DNA from: Phoronis australis
Lineage: Eukaryota > Phoronida > Phoronidae
Assembly (NCBI GenBank): GCA_002633005.1
Contig: NMRA01000238.1
Location: 248,001-312,000 of the forward strand
Direction of reading: 5' to 3'
Length of the DNA: 64,000 nt
Of the stretch, positions 36,701 to 44,518 are shown piece by piece. The notes beneath the pieces are model-generated. The model was not told the origin of the DNA and made no database searches. It saw only the letters and a list, made by a program, of their open reading frames with translations. Position numbers and translations under genes: made by a program. Position 1 is the first letter of the stretch. The number at the start of each line of letters is the position of its first letter.

Positions 36701-39700
36701 ATGCTCGTGGACTGCCGCGGCTGTAGACGCAACCAAGGGCCTCGTCGGCGAACACATGATCGCACAAGATGCTGCTTAATTGCCAGTACAAGAACTCGAT
36801 GAAAGACCGAATGTCAGCATCGCTTTCAACAGGAAAGCTCGGGAATGGCCCCCTGGATAGCCCAAGCATTGCACCGTCAGCTATGGTATGACCTTGGTGG
36901 TATTGATGCCATCATAGTGTCAACAGATGGATCCTTCGATGCTGCACCTAACCGGGCTGGACGGGGCTACCAAATATTTTGTGCTGACAACGTCATCCCT
37001 GGAGTTCTGCACCTTGCGCTGTCACGGGGATGGTCTGGGGAGGGGATTAATACACCACCATATCCCCCCCAATGATCCTGTCCATGATAGGTATTACACG
37101 TATTATATTGCTAGATTTATTACCTTCGATTCCCAACCGTTCCGTTTATTTCGTGAAGACAGCGCATTTGAATTACAAGAGAAAGTAAACAGACGGAAGT
37201 CGGACACGTTCGGCAAAAATCAGCCAAGATCGGTGAAATAAACTTTCGTCGACCAATAAAAGAATTCGTACGGCTGTGAATACTCTCAATCTCCTTGTGC
37301 TTCGTTAATTTCCACCCTGAGTCTACGTACGTTCATTCGCCAACTCAATTATTCCTGCCGCTTACGAACGACCCGGACGCAGACGACCACATGGGCTGGT
37401 GGCGTGAATTTAGCCGATCTTGCCAGATTTTGCCGAGCAATTCTGACTTCTGTCTGTTTACTTCCTGTTGTAATTTAAACGTCGTAGCAAATGCGCTGAA
37501 TCACGAAATAAACGGAACAATTGTGAATCAAAGGTAATAAATCTAAGAAAACTGATTGTAATTTAAAGTTTGGAAGTCAACACCAACCTTGAAACGATAC
37601 TCGCACTGGCGACTTTGTGGCGACTTGTAATTTTTCCCAGGTCGCCAAATACAATCTGCAGGTCGCCAAATCGAGCACTACAAACGAGCAGAGGACATGT
37701 ACTATAACAGCAGAGTTCGCGTTTGGTCCATGGAAAGGCCATGATCAATGCCAAAGTATATTTATGGTCCCCGGAAAGGTCCAAACTTGTTGTTATAGTA
37801 GCGGCGGTGGCGGTGGTGCGGTGGTAGAAGTAGTAGTAGTTCTACTTTGGTGATGGTAATGGCGGTAGTGGTGGCTGTGATGGTGGTGGTAGGGTGGAGG
37901 TGGTGGTGGTGATGGTGGTGATGGTTGGGTGACGGAGGAGATGGTGGAGGTGGTGGTGGTAACAGTTGTAGTGGTAGCCGCAGTAACAGTTCTAAATGTT
38001 TATACAGCGCACGCGTAAGCCAAAGGCCATCTCATATAAAACGAGTTACAACACGACCACGACTTGCGATTCGTAGTCATATTTGTGATAATTGTAATCA
38101 CGGTCGTGATCATTATTTGGGACAAATAAAACAACAAAAGGGTAATATACATTTTAAGTAGTATTAGGAATTTCAGGGTAACGGTTCTACAATTAATTAT
38201 TTACAGAAGATACCGGATGAGTACCTTTAATACAAGAAATAATATACACATTTACTATACTCACGAAAACAACAACGGATTTAAAACTTGACATGTTTCG
38301 GTGTCATTTATTAAACACCATCCTCAGAAGTCATAATACAATGGCCACCTAGCTAGGCCCAGCAACAAGTAATGAAGCACAGATACAGTCAGTTACAGGG
38401 AGTGACAATGAACTATACCAACAATGACAACCTGTGGTGTGTCAGTTGCCTATTGAGATTGGGCTTGCACCAACTGATATGTAAAGCCTCAGGAATTTTA
38501 AGCTCCTTTGTTGTTACTGCCTGGTCTATTATTGCAAAGTCATTGAAAGAGCACTGCTGATAACAATGATTGGAGCTCTGCAGGTGAATATTTACATGTG
38601 AATTACTGTCAGAATTTAGATGTTCCTTGGTCCTGGTCCTGGTCAATAGGCAACTGACACACCACAGGTTGTCATTGTTGGTATAGTTCATTGTCACTCC
38701 CTGTAACTGACTGTATCTGTGCTTCATTATTTGTTGCTGGGCCTAGCTAGGTGGCCATTGTATTATGACTTCTGAGGATGGTGTTTAATAAATGACACCG
38801 AAACATGTCAAGTTTTAAATCCGTTGTTGTTTTCGTGAACATATGCTGTTACTTGCTATCATGGAAAACATTTACTATACCCAAGGTTGTTCGTGGATGA
38901 ACTATCCTGTCCACCACCATGATCATTGTCTTCATCATCAATTTCATCGTCATCATCATCATTGAAATTTTGTCACCGTCATCGTGATCACTGTCATCTT
39001 CAAGCATTATCATCATTATCTTCTTTATAACTACCACTACCAACACCACGTGACCACTACTTGTACCGATACAATCTGAAAGCACATTTGCTCCATGCAG
39101 TTTGAGTCGTTCATATTATGGTTTCTCTACAACTATTTAAAACTAATAAATGAATCATTCTTTAAGTTTTATCTACAGGCAACCGAATTTCCTGATGTCA
39201 ACACGCACACACGCACACGCGCGCGCGCACGCACACACACATAGACACACGTTTATTTATTATACATATATTAAGTATTCTAAATACATGCGGAAACCAT
39301 TATATAAACAACAAGAAAAATGTTTTATTACAAAATATTCCTAGTTGCAATTGTGGAGAGACGAGGAACCGATAGACACAGGGACTAATGCAAAAAATAG
39401 CCCCTGTTATTGCTTGCGTTTACTTCGGTGTAACAACTTTCAATTCCGTCAACGTGAATAGTATTGTTATATACTGCACATATTTTTGAAAGAAAATAAA
39501 TAGTTCTCCCCGCATCACCGTTACTGTCGCCATCTTTGTTGTAGATATTGCAAGGAATGTAAGAAGTTTTCGAGTGGACAAATTGAGCTCTTTCGAAATC
39601 AGTGAATGCCACATTGTATTTGGTTCTACTTGTCGTTCCAGGTGCCTTTCAGACTCACCCCTTCAAACACCTGAGGTGGCTCGCATCAGTTTGACAAGTC

Positions 39701-39834
39701 CTCATTACCAACCACTGTATGAAAGCGATAGTGTACACTCGTTGTTTAGCAATGGATTCGCTAATCCAGCCTCGTGTACAAGTTCTGAGGATATGTTGGA
39801 TCCTGACCGTATCTCGGTCCTCTCGTCCGTGTAA
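33537..39834 (+). CDS. Predicted small type I membrane protein, three coding exons
   Basis: The exons 33537-33769, 35520-35687 and 39642-39834 join in phase (233+168+193 = 594 bases, 197 residues plus stop) at GT-AG sites. Residues 1-15 are a possible short signal peptide. Residues 16-87 form a Ser/Thr-rich ectodomain with one NST sequon at 27. Residues 90-113 are a single hydrophobic membrane segment, followed by the basic stretch RQKRLRYHLKARRRK, which places the tail in the cytoplasm. The tail holds YQPL (156-159), matching the YxxPhi sorting consensus. It also has Ser/Pro/Asp-rich stretches and ends SSV, a class I PDZ-ligand pattern. I do not recognise the family. The 5' end is the least certain part: an internal AG near 33581 could be an acceptor, which would mean more exons upstream. 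Confidence 0.7.
35520..35687 (+). CDS. Membrane-protein exon 2: transmembrane segment
   Basis: Acceptor TGTTTCTAG, donor CTCAG|GTAAAT. It encodes the juxtamembrane VPSGDSSWT, the membrane helix IKILLPCILAVLVLIALL followed by VIAVLCLL, and the basic RQKRLRYHLKARRRK. It ends with two bases (ag) that become Arg with the next exon. Confidence 0.78.
36231..37710. mobile_element. Inverted-repeat element carrying a LINE fragment
   Basis: Arms at 36231-36392 and 37556-37710 are inverted copies. Shared strings (one strand) include TTTGGCGACCTGGGAAAAAT, GACCTGCAG and CTTTAAATTAC. Between them lies the plus-strand LINE fragment at 36388-37075. The arms are about 150 bases and the whole is about 1.48 kb, inside the last intron of the membrane-protein gene. 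Confidence 0.7.
36388..37075 (+). pseudogene. LINE ORF2 C-terminal fragment with RNase H
   Basis: From the in-frame TAA just before 36388 the plus strand reads NKLERLQNSSLRVITGCT, then ALRYLVCVPSIADRQ and further Arg-rich sequence to a stop at 36779. The LERLQNxxLRxITGC string is the thumb and connection region of Jockey/I-type LINE ORF2. After a frame change, 36845-37075 reads IVSTDGSFDAAPNRAGRGY, matching the catalytic DGS start of a LINE RNase H domain. The reverse-transcriptase palm and endonuclease are absent. It is an inactive fragment. Confidence 0.78.
37797..37982 (+). repeat. GGT-rich microsatellite
   Basis: Imperfect (GGT)n / (GTG)n tract with GAT and AGT interruptions. Open frames through it give poly-Gly or poly-Val and are not genes. 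Confidence 0.9.
38112..38260 (+). repeat. Dispersed repeat, copy A (interrupted by an insertion)
   Basis: Matches 41727-41885 through GGGACAAAYAAAACAACA, TTTTAAGTWGTATTRGGAAT, TTTCAGGGT, and CACATTTACKATAC. Copy A is cut at its end by the insertion 38261-38867 and resumes as CCCAA after the second duplication copy at 38868-38880. Confidence 0.75.
38289..38333 (-). ncRNA. Minimal hammerhead ribozyme-like motif (left arm, opposite strand)
   Basis: The inverted arm carries the same core (CTGAGGA, stem II, GAAAC, ATGTC) on the minus strand, with identical sequence to the right-arm copy. The two motifs therefore face opposite ways. Confidence 0.58.
38766..38810 (+). ncRNA. Minimal hammerhead ribozyme-like motif (right arm)
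   Basis: The strand can fold as a type I hammerhead. Stem I is GACUU with AAGUU. The core is CUGAGGA (38772-38778; the seventh core base is free in the consensus). Stem II is GGUGU with ACACC around a UUAAUAAAUG loop. GAAA follows at 38800-38803, then a two-pair stem III (AC/GU, loop AU) and the cleavage triplet GUC. The one departure is an extra U between the core A and stem II. Tiny stem III is typical of hammerheads in Penelope-like elements. Confidence 0.6.
38910..39035 (+). repeat. CAT/ATC-rich microsatellite
   Basis: Imperfect trinucleotide tract of ATC and CAT units. The minus-strand frame through it gives Met/Asp-rich protein and is not a gene. Confidence 0.85.
39198..39252 (+). repeat. 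CA/CG dinucleotide tract
   Basis: Alternating CACACG and CGCGCG run, a purine-pyrimidine tract of the kind that can adopt Z-DNA. It lies about 390 bases before the last membrane-protein exon. Confidence 0.9.
39642..39834 (+). CDS. Membrane-protein exon 3: cytoplasmic tail and stop
   Basis: Acceptor TCGTTCCAG. The first base completes the Arg codon. It reads CLSDSPLQTPEVARISLT, SPHYQPLYESDSVHS, and ends SEDMLDPDRISVLSSV before TAA. The composition (Ser, Pro, Asp, Glu, Tyr motifs) is typical of a signalling or sorting tail. The exon is preceded by a 3.95-kb intron full of repeats. Confidence 0.75.
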
Positions 39835-41726
39835 GAGAATGTTTTTCCGACAGATGTTGCATAAATTAAATTGATTAAGTTGATCCTGCAGTGGATGAAG
39901 ACCTACCAGTCGTACCTGAGCTGTGACGGACTAACGCTCATTAAATATATGCGTGCATCTTCTAAACGAGGGTGCACTCCATTAGGTCAGTTTTCAATAC
40001 GCTAAAAGAAAATAGAACGCCCAGTTGTTGATCAACATCCCCTTCAATTTCCAAAACAAAAATTGTAAATTCAATACACTTCCGATTCACGGGTGTGCGA
40101 CAAAATTTTTGGGGAACCCAAGGCAATCACCAATCCCCAGTTGAAGGAGTCAAGCGGCTCCGCAGGGTTGGGAAAATTATTTTACAATAAGTTTCTGGAG
40201 TTGCAATTTATAATTTTTTCGCATTCTGTATCAACTGTAGAGTAACGAACAACTTCAAAGAGACATTATTGGAAAAGCGAAATATAATTAATTAAATGCG
40301 TTCCGAATCAGTGTTTTATACAATTCTTTTCTAAGTGCAAAATACATAAAAAATATTTTTATCAGAAAAAATCGTACCGTCCTGAACTCTGCAGAATGTC
40401 AGATATTCTTGTTTGTTACTGCTGATATGAGAGCAACATGTACTTATTCACACCAATCCAATACATGAATGTCTGTAATCCCCCCATACTCAGAGAACAA
40501 AAATGCCACTAATCAAAATCTTGCATTTGCGAATGGTTGATGCTTGGTTGGGAATAAAAGTCGTTTTTCCCTTGACCATAGATTATGGAAATAAATGTAC
40601 AACTGTTTTGCAAATCTACTCAAGCGATAAAGAAAAATAGAATGATGTTTAAAATGGCGAAAAGCATCGGAAATTGAAAGGCCTGAAACTTGCCAATGAG
40701 ATTTACTAAGTGGTTGACGTTGTCTTAAATGACATACATTTGGCACACAGACATGCGTTTACAAAATTGCCAATGGTAGCTAGTAATTAAAGGTTTATTT
40801 AGTCATTGAACTTTTTAAAAATCTACGAAGGTTGGTATTTCCCTGAGTTACACATAACTATAACAAAGAGAAAAGTTTGAATTTGACCCAAATTTTTGAC
40901 GATGTTAAAACAATAAGTCAGTTCAAATTATTGAAAGCCCATTTCATATTAAGCTAACTAGCGATAAGACGGGTATGAGAGGGTGAAAGTTTATTCGAAT
41001 TTTACTAGAACCGACAGTGGTCCCCAGATTGTTTTTTACTTAGTCCAAGTATTCAAAGTCATAGGCCCAATGTACTGGTTCTAACAAAATAATAATACTA
41101 CAGAGTCACAATTGCAAACATGTATTTACACACTTTTCATTTCTTGCAAATCTGACGACATACATGTTTAGCTCTAATATTAATCCGACACTGCACTTGA
41201 CACCTGTTGACAAGAGTGGCGGTCATTGCAACTCACGCCTTTCTCTGTAGCGATGTCCCTTGGTTTGCATATCTCTCAGACTCATGCACTTTTCTCGTGA
41301 TTTGGTCTCGTGCGCGAAATAATGTATAAGGAATCGTGTGGTCACTTCTCTTAAAGAGGCATGGAACGCGAAATTCGTAAAAAATACCTTTGAAACAAAT
41401 CGTGGCTAATTTACTTCTTCGGTATGCTAACGTAAGAGTGAATTCATTTTGAATGCTGCAGAAAATTCAAGAAAAAGTCGTTAGATTTACTAGTTCTGAA
41501 AAACAGGCCCTAACCACATATATATGTGCGCATGCGCTCAAAGAAGTTGAGCTGGCTTCTGCTGGAAATCGCCATTGTTTTGTTTACATTATAAGTCAAA
41601 GGTCACATTTTCCGTGTAAGCGAATTATGTTTGGCCATACCTTGTACACAGAGACGTGCTTTGCCGTGTGGGACAAAAATCGACGAAGTGACGAGCAGTA
41701 GATAGCTCGTTTTTTGAAATTTGAAA
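39835..41726. other. 3' flank of membrane-protein gene, otherwise empty
   Basis: An ATTAAA at about 39929 is a possible polyadenylation signal about 95 bases after the stop. Beyond it I see no supported gene or repeat. Confidence 0.45.
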
Positions 41727-41885
41727 TTATTGGGGACAAACAAAACAACACAAGAATACTATATATTTTAAGTTGTATTGGGAATTTCAGGGTCACAGCT
41801 CTTCAAATAATTATTTCACTGAAGGAACCAGATGGGTTCCTTAATTACAAGAGATAACACACACATTTACGATACCCAATGTGTA
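41727..41885 (+). repeat. Dispersed repeat, copy B (uninterrupted)
   Basis: Copy of the sequence at 38112-38260. It runs through ACACATTTACGATACCCAA without interruption, so it models the target before the 607-bp insertion in copy A. Confidence 0.75.
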
Positions 41886-42065
41886 ATTGAGTATCGGATA
41901 CTAAGTGGCACAGGTTAGTAAACTACCAAATGGGTATTGGCTGATTGCCTACCAAGTGGGTCGAGCAAAACGGCAAATTAAATAATAAGTACCAAATGCG
42001 GGGTACAAACTGCCAAATGGGCAAACATATAAAGAACCAAGTGGGTGCACCAAACAGCCACCGGG
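41886..42065 (+). repeat. Irregular ACCAARTGGGT motif cluster
   Basis: About seven variants of ACCAAATGGGT or ACCAAGTGGGT (for example CTACCAAATGGGTA, CTACCAAGTGGGTC, GCCAAATGGGCA, AACCAAGTGGGTGC), 20-50 bases apart with no fixed period. Confidence 0.6.
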
Positions 42066-42860
42066 CTATAACAACCTGCAAAGCATGTTCCGGACAAGCT
42101 GAGTGAAACTATAAAAAAATGCTTTGACATAAACAGAAATCTAAAATCTCTAAGAAGAAACCGTAAATTTAAATACTTGACGAGCAGCTCGACCTCTGTT
42201 TCAGTGCGAAAGAACCCCTTTGAATAATGCAATTTTTACGTTCTTTGCCACTTAAAATATCCACTATTGAATGGTTAACGGCCAATGAAACCCACACTTA
42301 TTCCATGATAAATCATGACGTATACATATGTAGGAACGGCTATGCATGCTCCTTTCATGCAGTCAAAAACTGTAAAAGTCGGTGGTAGAGAATCTGTGAC
42401 GGCGATCATCATTTTCAATAATCATTCTTTGTTAATCATGACAGTGGAGAGATTTTGCAAACATACGGATACCGGCACGTGTGAGCTTCGTGAAAAGGGG
42501 GATTCGTTTGTCCACTGTACTACATCATTACGCTCGGCGTTCATTGTTTTTGCGGTGTGTGGACTTGGTCTGAGTTCCGTAGATCCTGAGCATTAGCCAT
42601 GCACCTGCAGCGAAAATTTTTCAATTACGTAACGGTAACGTTGAATTCTATCTCAGCGCGGAACGAATTCCTGCACTGCGTGTTTGACTACGTTCTTAGT
42701 GGGCTAATAAGGATTTCTTATTAGTAAAGGGAATAAAAAGGCGACATGTGTCAAGCAAATTTTGGAACTAAATGTACAATACATTCTTGGGTTATCAGAA
42801 CTGAAACTGTGACCAATTCTCTAGATTTTTAAGCCACGGTAAAAGCTGTTTACAAATTAG
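42066..42860. other. Intergenic, nothing supported
   Basis: The open frame at 42315-42596 has no family resemblance and no splice context. Confidence 0.5.
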
Positions 42861-43737
42861 TGATGAGTTAGAGTTAGGATTAGGGTTTGGGTTTGCCGGG
42901 TTGGGGACAGTGTTAGTGTTAGGTTTAGGGACAGGGCTAGGGTTATGGATAGGGTTCGTGTTCGGGGACGGAGTTAGGACTAGGGTTAGAGTTAGGCACT
43001 GGGACTAGGGTTAGAGTTAGGCACTGGGACTAGGGTTAGAGTTAGGCACTGGGACTAGGGTTAGAGTTAGGCACTGGGACAGGGGACAAGGATTAAGACA
43101 AGAGCTAGGGGTGAGGACTAGGGATAGGGCAATGGCTTGCCGACTAGGGTTGTGGCTACGGCTTGGGGTTAGGGTTAGCGCTAGGGCTATAGTTAGGGTT
43201 ACGGCTAAACTAATGCTAGGTCATGAACTATGGTTAGGGCTTTGGTCAGGGTCAGGGTTAGCCTAAGACAGGGTCAGCACAGGATCAGCCGGGTAAGGGC
43301 CAGAGTTAGGCTTATGGAGGGGTTCGAGTGAGAGATGGCGTTGGAGTTGGTATGATGGTGACGGTTGGAGTGTGAGTAGGGCCTCTGGCTGTGGCTCGGG
43401 CTCTCACTTGGATTAGGCTGGGGTTGAGGTTGGGGTGAGGGTTGGGATGAAAGTTGGGGTCGGGGTTGGGGTTGGGGCTGGGGCTGAGGCTTGGGCACTT
43501 TATGCTAAACCTAACCCTATGCTCAACTCTAACTCTGAGCCTAAGTCTAAGCCTAACCCTATATCCCTTACCCTACCATACCGGCCCCTAATCTACTACT
43601 TAACTCAACCGCAACTCCAACTCTATTATTAACCCTAACTCTAACTCTAACAACTCAAACACTATCACTCAGCCTATCCCTCACCCCAACCCTAATCCTA
43701 ACATTGAGTCTAAGCCTAACCCTAACCCTAACTCTTT
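42861..43737. repeat. Degenerate telomere-like array with strand switch
   Basis: From 42861 to about 43490 the plus strand is rich in TTAGGG variants (TTAGGGTTAGGG-like, GTTAGAGTTAGG, TTGGGGTTGGGG). From about 43503 to 43737 it switches to the complementary CCCTAA variants, including CCTAACCCTAACCCTAAC near the end. TTAGGG is the usual animal telomere unit. The array is heavily diverged, and open frames in it are low-complexity artefacts. Confidence 0.88.
42981..43080 (+). repeat. 25-bp minisatellite inside the telomere-like array
   Basis: Nearly identical tandem copies of a 25-base unit built from GTTAGAGTTAGG plus CACTGGGACTAGG, about three and a half copies. They are much better conserved than the array around them. 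Confidence 0.88.
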
Positions 43738-44482
43738 CGGGTTACTAGTTTCATACTATTTCCTAGCCAGTCAGCTATAAGACTGTCGTCAAAATACAGC
43801 TAGGTCCCACTGCGTGTATTTCTTCCGTAGACCCCGAAATTGCACTCAGCCAGGGTAGTTCTGCTAGTCACCGCGCTGTGAAACTTGTACCAACATGTAA
43901 AGCTAAAGACCGGACGGTGTGCATGCAAAATCTGGGAGTCAACCGACACTCACCTTGCCCGTTACAGCCGTTTAAGTGAAAAACAATGCAATAAACGTCA
44001 TTTTCTTGCGTAACTCTCTGCCTTTTCTAACAATGATAAGTATTTCGTCGTTTTGAAAACAGTACGCTCGTGTCACACGCACGCGCCATTTCCTAAATTT
44101 TTGCGACATCTCTCGGGAGATGATGATAGCTTGGCAGCAACAAAATTTCATCTGAAATTCGATTTTTCGGTACCAAAATTTTAAAAACTTTTAATGAAGT
44201 GAAACCAGTTCAGATAATTTGTTGTGACGTGTACGCAGCCTTGTGAAAGAACAACAGTTGATTGAAGAATCGGCGAAAAAAGAACTGGCCAATAGGTGAC
44301 GCAAAATTTCATGGCGCCGAAAGCCGTCACTAAAGATCGCTCCACAACTTTAGCAGCAGAATAATGGTAGAACGCCATTTTTGCCAACACCGTTAAATAA
44401 TTTAAATTACTCAAGGAAGACTGTAGTTTTTAATGACGCTAATTTTGTGTCATATTTTATCTTACCACTTTTTACCCGCATC

Positions 44483-44518
44483 GGTGCAAAGCTGTATATT
44501 TTTATACAGCTTTGTACC
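44483..44518. repeat. 15-bp hairpin
   Basis: GGTGCAAAGCTGTAT and ATACAGCTTTGTACC pair with one mismatch around a six-base A/T loop (44498-44503). No poly-U or gene context that would make it a known terminator or histone-type signal. Confidence 0.6.

Larger units (their letters stand above)
38261..38867 (+). mobile_element. 607-bp foldback element, Penelope-like features, 13-bp duplication
   Basis: Arms 38262-38456 and 38643-38837 are inverted copies of 195 bases with almost no differences. They surround a 186-base spacer, and the right end has a 30-base asymmetric tail. An exact 13-base direct repeat ACATTTACTATAC flanks the insertion (38248-38260 and 38868-38880). The related sequence near 41860-41885 looks like the empty target. 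Each arm carries a hammerhead-ribozyme-like motif. Inverted terminal segments with hammerheads and a unilateral tail are known from Penelope-like retroelements; the assignment to that class is inference. No reverse transcriptase is present, so it would be non-autonomous. Confidence 0.75.

Noticed and set aside
38372-38727. Identical MKHRYSQLQGV peptides on opposite strands, considered as a duplicated gene.
   Set aside because: They are the two arms of the inverted repeat; there is no larger coding frame.
43274-43632. Pro/Gln-Ser-rich and Val-Gly-rich frames.
   Set aside because: Translations of the telomere-like array; low complexity on both strands.
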